A stretch of 64,000 bases of DNA, taken from positions 62,001 to 126,000 of the forward strand of contig NZ_QNVY02000006.1 in NCBI RefSeq assembly GCF_003314435.2, in the 5' to 3' direction. The notes beneath the pieces were generated by a model. The model was not told the origin of the DNA. It was given only the letters and a program-made list of their open reading frames with translations, and ran no database searches. Shown here one piece after another: positions 52,331 to 61,212 of this stretch; position 1 is the first letter of the stretch, and each line of letters starts with the position of its first letter. Source of the stretch: Flavobacterium petrolei (lineage in GTDB: Bacteria; Bacteroidota; Bacteroidia; Flavobacteriales; Flavobacteriaceae). The translations under genes and the position numbers were made by a program.

Positions 52331-53686
52331 ATGCGTACACATTTTATAGCTATCGGCGGAAGCGCTATGCACAATCTGGCCTTAGCACTTCATAACAAAG
52401 GATATCAAGTTACGGGAAGTGACGATGCGATTTTTGAACCTTCAAAATCAAGATTAGATAAAAAGGGAATTTTGCCTCCAGAATTAGGTTGGTTTCCTGA
52501 AAAAATAACTCGAGAGATTGAAGCAGTTATTCTTGGAATGCATGCAAAAGCGGATAATCCTGAATTATTAAAAGCTCAGGAATTAGGACTGAAAATATAC
52601 TCTTATCCGGAATTTCTTTACGAACAATCCAAAAATAAAACACGTGTTGTTATAGGCGGTTCTCATGGAAAAACAACGATAACTTCAATGATTTTACATG
52701 TAATGCACTATCATGACATTGCTGTAGATTACATGGTTGGCGCACAACTGGAAGGTTTTGATACGATGGTTCATCTTACGGAGGAGAATGATTTTATCGT
52801 TTTGGAAGGAGATGAATACTTGTCTTCGCCAATTGATCGCCGACCTAAATTTCATTTGTACCAACCAAATATTGCTCTAATTTCAGGAATTGCTTGGGAC
52901 CATATTAATGTTTTTCCTACGTATGAGAATTACGTTGAACAGTTTGAAATTTTTATTGGCAAAATTACAAACGGTGGGATTCTCGTTTACAATGAAGATA
53001 ATGCTGAAGTAAAACGTGTTTCAGAAGCCGCAACAAACCCAATTCGAAAATTAGCGTATCATACCCCAAAATATTCTGTAAGTGATGGCGTGACACTGCT
53101 CGAAACTCCGGAAGGCGACATGCCAATTGAAGTTTTCGGAGCGCATAACCTTAATAATTTGGCTGGAGCCAAATGGATTTGCCAAAACATGGGTGTTGAT
53201 GAAGCTGATTTTTATGAAGCCATTGCTAGTTTTAAAGGTGCTTCAAAACGATTGGAAAAAATCGCAGAAAGCAAAACAAAAGTTGCCTATAAAGATTTTG
53301 CGCATTCACCAAGCAAAGTGGCTGCAACTACGAAAGCGGTGAAACAACAATATCCTAATCGAACTTTAGTGGCGTGTTTAGAATTGCATACGTACAGCAG
53401 TTTGAATGCTGAATTCCTAAAAGAATACGAAGGCGCACTGGAATATGCTGATAAAGCAGTTGTTTTTTATTCACCCGATGCGGTAAAAATCAAACAGCTG
53501 GAAGAAGTGACTTACGACCAAATAGCAAATGCTTTTAATAGAAAAGATTTGATTATTTATACCAATCCAATAGATTTCAAAGATTACTTATTTAACCTGA
53601 ATCTTGAAAATTCTGCTTTGTTATTAATGAGTTCCGGTAATTACGGTGGATTAAACTTTGACGAAGTAAAGGAATTAGTAAAATAA
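52331..53686 (+). CDS. mpl: Mpl-like UDP-N-acetylmuramate:peptide ligase
   Basis: 451 residues. Mur-ligase order: N-terminal MRTHFIAIGGSAMHNLALALHNKGYQVTGSD, ATP loop VIGGSHGKTTITSM, FIVLEGDEYLSSPIDRRPKFHLYQPN, ISGIAWDHINVF and a C-terminal YKDFAHSPSKVAATTKAV. The GDEYLSSPIDRRPKF block fits Mpl, which reattaches tripeptide recovered from old peptidoglycan to UDP-MurNAc, better than MurC. It heads a run of closely spaced genes with a GNAT protein 7 bases downstream. Confidence 0.88.
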   Translation: MRTHFIAIGGSAMHNLALALHNKGYQVTGSDDAIFEPSKSRLDKKGILPPELGWFPEKITREIEAVILGMHAKADNPELLKAQELGLKIYSYPEFLYEQSKNKTRVVIGGSHGKTTITSMILHVMHYHDIAVDYMVGAQLEGFDTMVHLTEENDFIVLEGDEYLSSPIDRRPKFHLYQPNIALISGIAWDHINVFPTYENYVEQFEIFIGKITNGGILVYNEDNAEVKRVSEAATNPIRKLAYHTPKYSVSDGVTLLETPEGDMPIEVFGAHNLNNLAGAKWICQNMGVDEADFYEAIASFKGASKRLEKIAESKTKVAYKDFAHSPSKVAATTKAVKQQYPNRTLVACLELHTYSSLNAEFLKEYEGALEYADKAVVFYSPDAVKIKQLEEVTYDQIANAFNRKDLIIYTNPIDFKDYLFNLNLENSALLLMSSGNYGGLNFDEVKELVK

Positions 53687-53693
53687 AAGTGAT

Positions 53694-54152
53694 ATGAATG
53701 ACACTGTAAGAATTTCTAAAACTACGAGTGAAAACCCGGATTTTGTTAATCTGATTGCCGCATTAGATAAGAGTTTGTGGGAGCGTTATCCTGAATTGAA
53801 AACAAATTATTGGGGTAATAATATTTTGGAATTAAATCCAAATGTTATTGTTGTTTACTTGCATGAAAAACCTGTCGCTTGTGGTTGTTTCAAAAAATAC
53901 GATAAAAATGCAATAGAAATAAAACGTATGTTTGTTTCACCCGAAGTTCGAGGAATGGGTTTGGCACAAACTATTTTACTTGAATTAGAAGGTTGGGCAC
54001 ATGATTTAGGATATTCTTTTTCTGTTTTGGAAACGTTATACAAACAAAAAGAAGCGATTGCTTTATATCAAAAAACGGGATATACCATAGTTGATAATTA
54101 CGAGCCTTATGTAGGTTTAGAAAATAGTATTTGCATGCGGAAACAAATTTAA
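53694..54152 (+). CDS. GNAT-family N-acetyltransferase
   Basis: 152 residues. AcCoA-binding segment VSPEVRGMGLAQTILLELEGWA and a preceding EKPVACGCFKKYDKNAIEIKRMFV strand pair are typical. The neighbouring ALYQKTGYTIVDNY is also seen in GNATs. The acceptor is unknown. Spaced 7 bases after mpl and 12 bases before radC. Confidence 0.87.
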   Translation: MNDTVRISKTTSENPDFVNLIAALDKSLWERYPELKTNYWGNNILELNPNVIVVYLHEKPVACGCFKKYDKNAIEIKRMFVSPEVRGMGLAQTILLELEGWAHDLGYSFSVLETLYKQKEAIALYQKTGYTIVDNYEPYVGLENSICMRKQI

Positions 54153-54164
54153 ACAACAAAATGA

Positions 54165-54860
54165 ATGGCTGAAAATTCCTTTTTCCCTATAACGAATTGG
54201 TCCGAAGATGATAAACCACGTGAAAAATTGATGCTTAAGGGCAAAAGTGTTTTGAGTGATGCGGAATTAATTGCCATTTTGATTGGTTCAGGAAGCAGGA
54301 GCGAATCAGCTGTGGATTTAAGCAAACGAATTTTAGCTAGTGTTGACAATAATTTGAACGCCTTAGGGAAATTAGCGTTATCGCAGCTCATGCAATTTAA
54401 AGGAATAGGGGAGGCAAAAGCAATTTCGATTATTGCAGCCTTAGAATTAGGAAGACGCCGAAGAGGAGAGGATGCAGTGGAATTGAAGAAAATAACGTCG
54501 AGTAAAATTATTTTCGAAATCATGCAACCTATTATTGGGGAATTGCCACACGAGGAATTTTGGATTATTTACATGAATAATTCGAATAAAGTGATTGCAA
54601 AATCCCAGTTGAGTAAGGGCGGAATCACGGGAACATTAGTTGATGTGCGAATAGTTTTTAAAACAGCACTCGAGATGGGAGCTACTGCTTTGATATTGTG
54701 TCACAATCATCCTTCGGGGACGTTGATTCCGAGTGATGCAGATAAACATATTACGAAGAAATTGAAATTAGCTGGCGATAGTTTAGAAATAAAAGTATTG
54801 GATCATCTCATTGTAACTGAAGCCAGTTATTTCAGCTTTGCAGATGAAGGAATATTTTAA
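54165..54860 (+). CDS. radC: RadC-family JAMM-domain protein
   Basis: 231 residues. The N-terminal helix-hairpin-helix region (LMQFKGIGEAKAISIIAALELGRR) is followed by a JAB/JAMM domain with the metal motif LCHNHPSGTLIPSDADKHIT. The start chosen is the ATG at 54165; another ATG at 54161 is out of frame. The name RadC reflects old genetics; real function is uncertain. Confidence 0.94.
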   Translation: MAENSFFPITNWSEDDKPREKLMLKGKSVLSDAELIAILIGSGSRSESAVDLSKRILASVDNNLNALGKLALSQLMQFKGIGEAKAISIIAALELGRRRRGEDAVELKKITSSKIIFEIMQPIIGELPHEEFWIIYMNNSNKVIAKSQLSKGGITGTLVDVRIVFKTALEMGATALILCHNHPSGTLIPSDADKHITKKLKLAGDSLEIKVLDHLIVTEASYFSFADEGIF

Positions 54861-54869
54861 AAATATAAA

Positions 54870-55559
54870 ATGAAACAAACACATATAAAGGATGTTTTTT
54901 TTGATTTAGATCATACACTTTGGGATTTTGATAAAAATTCAGAGTTGACTTTTGAGACGATTTTCAATAGAAATCATCCATCAATAATAACTAAAGATTT
55001 TATTGAGAAATATGTTCCAATAAATCAAGAATGTTGGAAATTATATCAATATGATAAAATTACTCATGAAGAATTGCGTTACAATAGACTCAAGTATTCT
55101 TTTGATGCAATAAATTACTCAGTTTCGGATGAGGAAATTGATGGAATTGCAAATGATTATATTAAATTTTTGCCAGAGAATAATCATCTTTTTGATGGAG
55201 CAATCGAACTTTTGGATTATCTTAAGCCTAAATATAATTTGCATATTATAACCAATGGTTTTGCGGATGTTCAATTTAAAAAACTAAATAATTCAAAAAT
55301 AGGTTCTTATTTTCAGACCATAACTAATTCAGAAATGGCTGGAGTAAAAAAACCAAACCCTATTATTTTTGATTACGCTTTAGATTTGGCAAAAGCCATA
55401 AAAGGAAATAGTATTATGATTGGCGACAGCTTAGATGCTGATGTTCAAGGAGCTCTTGATGCTGGATTAGACGCTATTTTTTTTAATGAAAGTAAAATGC
55501 TTGTTGAAGATCATATCATACAAATTAATCATTTATTAGAACTTAAAAAATATTTATAA
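54870..55559 (+). CDS. YjjG-type HAD nucleotidase
   Basis: 229 residues. HAD motif I DVFFDLDHTLWDFDKN carries the nucleophile Asp, motif II is ITNGFADVQF, motif III includes the Lys in GVKKPNPIIF, and motif IV is IMIGDSLDADVQGALDAGL. This matches the YjjG family, which removes phosphate from non-canonical pyrimidine nucleotides. It is 9 bases after radC. Confidence 0.9.
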   Translation: MKQTHIKDVFFDLDHTLWDFDKNSELTFETIFNRNHPSIITKDFIEKYVPINQECWKLYQYDKITHEELRYNRLKYSFDAINYSVSDEEIDGIANDYIKFLPENNHLFDGAIELLDYLKPKYNLHIITNGFADVQFKKLNNSKIGSYFQTITNSEMAGVKKPNPIIFDYALDLAKAIKGNSIMIGDSLDADVQGALDAGLDAIFFNESKMLVEDHIIQINHLLELKKYL

Positions 55560-55561
55560 AG

Positions 55562-56326
55562 ATGAAAAAATCCTTCCTGTTTTTGCTAATCTTCTTCGTC
55601 AGCTACTCTTATGCTCAATCTGTAAACGATTATAAGGCTGTTGTAGTTCCTTTAAAATATGATTTCCTTAAAGGTGAGAACCAATATCGGTTGAACACCT
55701 TGACTAAATTTAATTTGAATAAAGCTGGTTTTGAAGCATTTTATAGTAATGAGGCTATTCCAAATGATTTTAGTGATCGATGTAGTTTGCTTTATATTGA
55801 TGTGTTAAAAGAGAATGGCTTTTTGATAACTAAATTATTTTTAACGCTCAAAGATTGTTATGGTAAAATTATCTTTCAATCCCCTATTGGAAAAAGTAAA
55901 GAAAAGGAATATCAAGTTGCTTATACCGAGGCGTTGAATGAAGCTTTTCAGTCTCTTTTTGCGTTGAAATATAAATATAATGGTAGTACAACTACAAAGG
56001 TTCAGTCTGAAATACAATCAGAAGTTGTTAAGCCAATGCCAGCAACTGTTACTACCGCTAAGAATGTTCTAAGTGAGCCTGTTGTTGTCAATACTGTTGT
56101 TGCGGATTCTAATTTGTTGTATGCACAGCCAACTGCTTCGGGTTTTCAATTAATTGACAGCGCGCCAAAAGTGGTTATGAAAGTGTTTAAAACTACTAAT
56201 CCATCTTGTTATATTGCGGTTAAGAATGGCTTGCAAGGTGTTTTGTTGCTTAAAGAAAATCAGTGGTATTTTGAATATTATCAAAACGATAACTTAATGT
56301 CTGAAAAAGTAGTTGTTAAGTTTTAG
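55562..56326 (+). CDS. Secreted protein of unknown function, conserved-looking
   Basis: 254 residues with signal peptide MKKSFLFLLIFFVSYSYAQ. The N-terminal part (DYKAVVVPLKYDFLKGENQYRLNTLTKFNLNKAGFEAFYSNEAIP) resembles a small alpha/beta domain, then a Thr/Val-rich linker and a C-terminal beta-strand module (GVLLLKENQWYFEYYQNDNLMSEKVVVKF). No catalytic motif is visible. It begins 2 bases after the yjjG-like gene. Confidence 0.82.
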   Translation: MKKSFLFLLIFFVSYSYAQSVNDYKAVVVPLKYDFLKGENQYRLNTLTKFNLNKAGFEAFYSNEAIPNDFSDRCSLLYIDVLKENGFLITKLFLTLKDCYGKIIFQSPIGKSKEKEYQVAYTEALNEAFQSLFALKYKYNGSTTTKVQSEIQSEVVKPMPATVTTAKNVLSEPVVVNTVVADSNLLYAQPTASGFQLIDSAPKVVMKVFKTTNPSCYIAVKNGLQGVLLLKENQWYFEYYQNDNLMSEKVVVKF

Positions 56327-56354
56327 TCTTCAAAAATCTGTTGCTGAAAATAGT

Positions 56355-56396
56355 TTCATAAAAAAAGTCTTGAGAAATCAAGACTTTTTTTATGAA
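56355..56396. terminator. Strong bidirectional terminator
   Basis: A perfect 19-bp stem 56355-56373 with 56378-56396, centred on GTCTTGA/TCAAGAC, loop GAAA, with A-run and T-run built in. It lies between convergent genes (unknown secreted protein and rarA). Confidence 0.93.
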
Positions 56397-56398
56397 AT

Positions 56399-57676
56399 TT
56401 AATAGCCGTATTTATCTTTCCAGCGGTTTTTAAGAAATTCTCGGATACTGTTTTCTCTGGAATTGTTTCCAGGTACATAGATTGGGGTTTTGCTTAAAGC
56501 TTGTGGTAAAAACTCTTGTTCAGCAAAATTATTGGTATAATCATGGGCATATTTGTATTCTTCACCATAACCTAATTCTTTCATTAATTTTGTGGGTGCA
56601 TTGCGCAAATGAATGGGCACGGGTAAGTCTCCAGTTTGTTTTACAAGTTGTTGGGCAGTTCCAATAGCTAGGTAAGAGGCGTTACTTTTTGCGGAAGTAG
56701 CTAAATAAACAGCGCATTGACTCAATATAATTCTACTCTCAGGATATCCAATTGTAGTAACAGCTTGAAAAGTATTATTAGCCATAATAAAGGCAGTTGG
56801 ATTAGCATTTCCTACATCCTCACTGCTAAGTATTAGCATTCTTCGTGCAATAAATTTTACATCTTCACCACCTTCAATCATTCGAGCGAGCCAATAGACA
56901 GCGCCATTTGGATCACTTCCCCGAATAGATTTTATAAAAGCAGAAACAATGTCATAATGTTGTTCGCCGGTTTTGTCATACAAAACAGTGTTTTGTTGGA
57001 CTAATGAGAACACCAGATCATTTGTAATAAAAATTTCGTCTTCATTAGACGCATTTACCACAAGTTCAAAAATATTTAATAGTTTGCGTCCATCTCCGCC
57101 GGAAAGTCTTAACAAGGCTTCGGTTTCTCCTAAAATAATATTTTTTGTAGACAAATAAGTATCTGTTTTCATCGCTCGTTCAAGCAGAGACTCTAAATCT
57201 TTTTTTGTAAAAGCGTTTAAAACATAAACTTGACAACGGGAAAGTAATGCTGGGATAACCTCAAAACTTGGATTTTCTGTAGTGGCGCCTATCAGTGTAA
57301 TCCATCCTTTTTCGACTGCAGCCAAGAGGGAGTCTTGTTGTGATTTACTGAAACGATGAATCTCGTCAATGAACAAAATAGGGTTTTTGGCGGTAAACAA
57401 ACCGCCGCTTTGCTTCGCTTTTTCAATAACTTCTCGAATATCTTTTACACCTGAATTGATAGCACTTAAGATATAGAATGGTCGTTTTGATTCTTGTGCG
57501 ATAATTTGCGCCAATGTTGTTTTCCCTGTTCCGGGTGGTCCCCAAAAAATTAATGAAGGTATTATTCCTTTCGCAATTTGTTGTGTCAAAGATCCATTAG
57601 GTCCAACTAAATGAGCCTGACTAATATATTCTTCAAGTTTTTGTGGCCGTATACGTTCTGCAAGTGGTGCTTCCAT
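56399..57676 (-). CDS. rarA: Replication-associated recombination protein A (MgsA/RarA AAA+ ATPase)
   Basis: 425 residues. N-terminal [25 protein letters not shown] is diagnostic. Walker [17 protein letters not shown], Walker [17 protein letters not shown], sensor [21 protein letters not shown] and the C-terminal RarA domain [25 protein letters not shown] are all present. It acts at stalled replication forks. Confidence 0.96.
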   Translation of the reverse strand: MEAPLAERIRPQKLEEYISQAHLVGPNGSLTQQIAKGIIPSLIFWGPPGTGKTTLAQIIAQESKRPFYILSAINSGVKDIREVIEKAKQSGGLFTAKNPILFIDEIHRFSKSQQDSLLAAVEKGWITLIGATTENPSFEVIPALLSRCQVYVLNAFTKKDLESLLERAMKTDTYLSTKNIILGETEALLRLSGGDGRKLLNIFELVVNASNEDEIFITNDLVFSLVQQNTVLYDKTGEQHYDIVSAFIKSIRGSDPNGAVYWLARMIEGGEDVKFIARRMLILSSEDVGNANPTAFIMANNTFQAVTTIGYPESRIILSQCAVYLATSAKSNASYLAIGTAQQLVKQTGDLPVPIHLRNAPTKLMKELGYGEEYKYAHDYTNNFAEQEFLPQALSKTPIYVPGNNSRENSIREFLKNRWKDKYGY

Positions 57677-57733
57677 TTTGTAAAATTACTATATTTCAAA
57701 CTGAACTTGTTTTAGTTTCTGTTTTTTTTTTTT

Positions 57734-57837
57734 GGAGCTATTTCTCCCGAAGCTTCGGGATATACTATATCTTTTTATCTCGTTAAAAAACGAGATATAA
57801 AAGGATGCCTCCCGAGACTTTGGGATCATCTGGGCTA
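57734..57837 (-). repeat. Palindromic intergenic element (type A), copy 3
   Basis: On the minus strand it starts TAGCCCAGATGAT, includes CATCCTTTTATATCTCG and its mirror CGAGATAAAAAGATA (a long central hairpin), then CCCGAAGCTTCGGG, and ends with ATAGCTCC. Same terminal boxes as the copies at 29456 and 48958. Confidence 0.72.
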
Positions 57838-57945
57838 GGGAGCGCATTAAAAAATGGTTTTCAGTTTAAATATGACAAAATAGCATTAAATTACTTTTGG
57901 ATAAGTTTTTGAATTATAACAAGAGATTAAAACTTTAAATAATTA

Positions 57946-58734
57946 ATGGAAAAGGATTTTAAATTTACCAATTCAGTTATAGGATTACCTCTTTTTTTTG
58001 TGGTATTTCTTTGGTTTGTTTTTTGGCTCGAAATCCGATTTGATTTTGATTTTGTTCAAAACGGTATTTATCCTAGAACTTTTGCAGGTTTACAAGGGGT
58101 TTTGTTTAGTCCATTCATTCATGCTGATATGGAACACCTTTATAACAATTCGATTCCGTTACTAATTTTATTGGCGGCTCTACAATTTTTTTATGCGGAG
58201 CAATCGAAAAGAGTTATTGGATACGGTATTTTAGTTTCGGGGTGTATTACTTGGGTTATTGGCAGAGAGAATTATCACATAGGGGCAAGTGGATTAATTT
58301 ATGTTCTCTTTAGTTTTGTTTTCTTTAAAGGAATACAAACTAGATACAATCGCTTGGTTGCCTTGTCGCTTGCGGTAATAGTCATTTATGGTGGTTTGGT
58401 TTGGTATGTTTTTCCAAGCCCTGAGATAACTGGGAATAAATCTATTTCTTGGGAAGGTCATTTGGGAGGATTACTCACTGGATTTTTTCTTTCGTTGGTT
58501 TATAAAACTCCAGAGTATAAAAAGGTAATTAAATATGATTGGGAGCTTCCGGATTTTGATCCCTTTGAAGATAAATTTATGCAGCGTTTCGATGCTAATG
58601 GAAATTTTGTGAACCTACCAGAAATAGAAGAAACTGAAGTGCAGCAGGAATTTTTGCCATATTATACTTCCAATTTTCTTGTAGATTATGAGATTGTCAC
58701 AAATAAAAAAAATGAATCAAAACCTGAGTCTTGA
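57946..58734 (+). CDS. Rhomboid-family intramembrane serine protease
   Basis: 262 residues with six or so membrane segments. The catalytic dyad is Ser115 in IGASGLIYV and His172 in WEGHLGGLLTG; HADMEHLYNN provides the conserved His/Asn of the second helix. A hydrophilic ~75-residue C-terminal tail is present. Substrate is unknown. A TACTTTTG box (57892-57899) precedes the gene. Confidence 0.92.
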   Translation: MEKDFKFTNSVIGLPLFFVVFLWFVFWLEIRFDFDFVQNGIYPRTFAGLQGVLFSPFIHADMEHLYNNSIPLLILLAALQFFYAEQSKRVIGYGILVSGCITWVIGRENYHIGASGLIYVLFSFVFFKGIQTRYNRLVALSLAVIVIYGGLVWYVFPSPEITGNKSISWEGHLGGLLTGFFLSLVYKTPEYKKVIKYDWELPDFDPFEDKFMQRFDANGNFVNLPEIEETEVQQEFLPYYTSNFLVDYEIVTNKKNESKPES

Positions 58735-58796
58735 TTCATTTTTCATTAAAGAGTTTAGACTTTTTAATATTCTAAAAATTTAAGAAGTCTAATAAT

Positions 58797-59531
58797 CTAA
58801 GATCGTTGTCTTACCGCTTCATATAAAAAAGCACCACAAGCCACTGATACGTTCAATGAACCAATAGTTCCAAACATTGGAAGTTTTGCTTTCTCATCAA
58901 CAATCTTAAGAACTGATGGGTTGACACCTCTGTCTTCCGATCCCATAATGATAGCAACAGGCTCGTTTAGAGAAATGTCATAAATATTTTGATCTGTTTT
59001 CTCTGTCGCAGCCACGGTTTTAATACCACTGGCTTGCAAAAGAAATATAGCATCTTTAATGTGTTCTACTTTACAAATTGGAATGTTGAAAACTGCTCCA
59101 GCAGATGTTTTTACAGTGTCGCCATTAACAGGTGCAGATCCTGCTTTTTGAACAATAATACCATTTACTCCGGTACATTCTGCAGTTCTGATGATAGCAC
59201 CAAAATTACGGGCATCAGATATTTGATCCAGAATTAAAAATAAAGGTTTTTTACCATTTTCAATTACTGATTCTATTAAAGATTCTAAGTCAAAAAAGGA
59301 AATAGGAGAGATAGTAGCTACTGCACCTTGATGGTTGTTAGGTGTCAATCTATTTAACTTTTCAATAGGAACATAGGAAAAGTTGATATTTCCACGCTTC
59401 ATTACTTTCATTAAGTCTTTCATTAGTTCGCTGTTAGCTTCCTTTTGAATATAGACTTTGTCTACAGTTGCGCCTGCTTGTATAGCTTCAATGATCGCTC
59501 TAATCCCAAATATTTGATGTTCTTTTTCCAT
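58797..59531 (-). CDS. rlmB: TrmH-family 23S rRNA (guanosine-2'-O-)-methyltransferase, RlmB type
   Basis: 244 residues. The N-terminal substrate-binding domain opens EKEHQIFGIRAIIEAIQAG. SPOUT-knot motifs: LDQISDARNFGAIIRTAECTG, IIMGSEDRGVNPSVLK and IGSLNVSVACGAFLYEAVRQR. It methylates G2251-equivalent in 23S rRNA. A TATATTTG box lies just upstream on the minus strand (59543-59536). Confidence 0.94.
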   Translation of the reverse strand: MEKEHQIFGIRAIIEAIQAGATVDKVYIQKEANSELMKDLMKVMKRGNINFSYVPIEKLNRLTPNNHQGAVATISPISFFDLESLIESVIENGKKPLFLILDQISDARNFGAIIRTAECTGVNGIIVQKAGSAPVNGDTVKTSAGAVFNIPICKVEHIKDAIFLLQASGIKTVAATEKTDQNIYDISLNEPVAIIMGSEDRGVNPSVLKIVDEKAKLPMFGTIGSLNVSVACGAFLYEAVRQRS

Positions 59532-59561
59532 GGTGCAAATATAGGGATAATGTTTTTATAA

Positions 59562-59594
59562 AAAAAAGCCACCCCAAATGAAAGGGATGGCTTT
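59562..59594 (-). terminator. Terminator after the SusD gene
   Basis: Minus strand AAAGCCATCCC / GGGTGGCTTT with a T-run (run of A at 59560-59567 on the plus strand). It separates susD from rlmB. Confidence 0.88.
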
Positions 59595-59621
59595 AGTATG
59601 AAAATTTGGTTTAAAATCTAA

Positions 59622-61199
59622 TTATTTAGCCCAAATTAATTTAGTGTTTAATTTATCACCTCCAATAGCAGTAGCTGCAGCAGTAACATTATCACCATTT
59701 AACTGTTGTAAGTTAACTGGGTAAGTAAATCTAGCAGGCATAGCTGTTAAGTTGTTTAAAGCTATGAAAGTATAAGTAGTTACTCCAGAAATCGGATTGT
59801 TTAAATTGTAAGTTCCTCCTGGTTGAAGAAGTGTATTTGGATATCCAGTTCTTCTGTACTCAGCAAATGCTTCATATGGTTGCATGAATAATGCAATATA
59901 CTTTTGTGTGATTACATTTGCTTGATTAGCTGGAGCTAAAGTAGCTAAATAAGCTGTGATCTTTACTGTAGAAACACCCCAACGCTCCATCGAAGCTCTT
60001 ACTCCTTTTTGATAATTGGTGTTGTTCCATGCATTGTTTTCAGCTAATAAGAATTCTACTTCAGAATATTCCATTAAGATTTCAGTATAATCTTGTTTTA
60101 AAACATTTGAACTCCAAAAAGAAGTACCAACTCTTTGGCCAGCAGCCTGAGCACTAGTAATACCATAAGGCATACCCACATACTTAGTTAAATCATCAGT
60201 TTCGACGTAAGTTTTTGCCTTAACCTGAGCTTTAGTAGCTGTTATTGGTGCTGCGTATTTTTGCAATCTTGGGTCAACTCCAAATGTTCCTAAATTTCCT
60301 TTTAATAAGTCAACAAGTGTATTTGAAATTGCAAAATCAGTTCTGTTAGAAATCCAGAAATCTTCATAAAATGGACTTGGATTAATATCAGTTGCTTCAT
60401 ATTTAACACCAACATTGTCAGCGTTAGATGTCATAACACCAGCAGCAATGGCTTCTGTAATATGTAATTCAGCTCCGGGAACTTTACCTTTAACTCTATT
60501 CGCAATACGCAACCTTAACGAATTAGCGAATTTTTTAAGTTTTGCAGGTGTTTTAAAAAGTTGGTCGCCTTTAGTGAAAACATTAGATTCGCTAGTTACA
60601 ACCATTGCAGCTGCTTCTTTCAACTCTTTCATAAGATCCGCGTAAATCTTTACTTGAGAAGCGAATTTTGGTTTATCTATTCCTTCTAACAATTGCAAAG
60701 CTTGAAAGTCAGCATCCTTGTTTCCATACGAATAATAAGGAACATCACCATAAGCATCTACTAATTGTAAGAAAGTGTAGGCTAGCATTACCCTTGCAGC
60801 TGCAATTTGGTTATTGCTATTTCCATAAGGCGAATTCGCTATTTTTGTGATAGGATCCGTGTTCAAATCAATTACAGTTTTAAAATCCTGTGCTGCTAAA
60901 TAGTAGTTCGTGTACAAAGCTTGATTTGTAACTTCTCTAAATTGAAATCTATCTTCTTCAGTATAATTTCTTTGAGCAGAATATTGTACCCAAGGTAGTG
61001 CCATTCTTCCAGAAGAAAAACTTCCTCTTGATTGATCCATGACAAATACTACTGCATTATTGTAGAATGCGTATGCCGGAATACTAGGAACTGCTGGAGC
61101 ATTTGGGTTTTCATTGATGTCCTCTAATTGATCGCTACAACTTACAGTAGTTGTAAGTATTGCTACAATTGATAATAGTGATATTAATAATTTTTTCAT
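59622..61199 (-). CDS. SusD/RagB-family outer-membrane lipoprotein (second locus)
   Basis: 525 residues. Signal peptide ending in TVSC with lipidated Cys21 (MKKLLISLLSIVAILTTTVSC), followed by SDQLEDINENPNAPAVPS, typical of the SusD-like branch with extended N-terminus. RVMLAYTFLQLVDAYGDVPYY and EILMEYSEVEFLLAENN are the conserved helices. It lies 13 bases after the SusC gene on the same strand. It lacks the EGHRFFDL-type ending of the first SusD, so the two loci belong to different subfamilies and probably different substrates. Confidence 0.94.
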   Translation of the reverse strand: MKKLLISLLSIVAILTTTVSCSDQLEDINENPNAPAVPSIPAYAFYNNAVVFVMDQSRGSFSSGRMALPWVQYSAQRNYTEEDRFQFREVTNQALYTNYYLAAQDFKTVIDLNTDPITKIANSPYGNSNNQIAAARVMLAYTFLQLVDAYGDVPYYSYGNKDADFQALQLLEGIDKPKFASQVKIYADLMKELKEAAAMVVTSESNVFTKGDQLFKTPAKLKKFANSLRLRIANRVKGKVPGAELHITEAIAAGVMTSNADNVGVKYEATDINPSPFYEDFWISNRTDFAISNTLVDLLKGNLGTFGVDPRLQKYAAPITATKAQVKAKTYVETDDLTKYVGMPYGITSAQAAGQRVGTSFWSSNVLKQDYTEILMEYSEVEFLLAENNAWNNTNYQKGVRASMERWGVSTVKITAYLATLAPANQANVITQKYIALFMQPYEAFAEYRRTGYPNTLLQPGGTYNLNNPISGVTTYTFIALNNLTAMPARFTYPVNLQQLNGDNVTAAATAIGGDKLNTKLIWAK

Positions 61200-61212
61200 C
61201 TTGATTTTTTTT

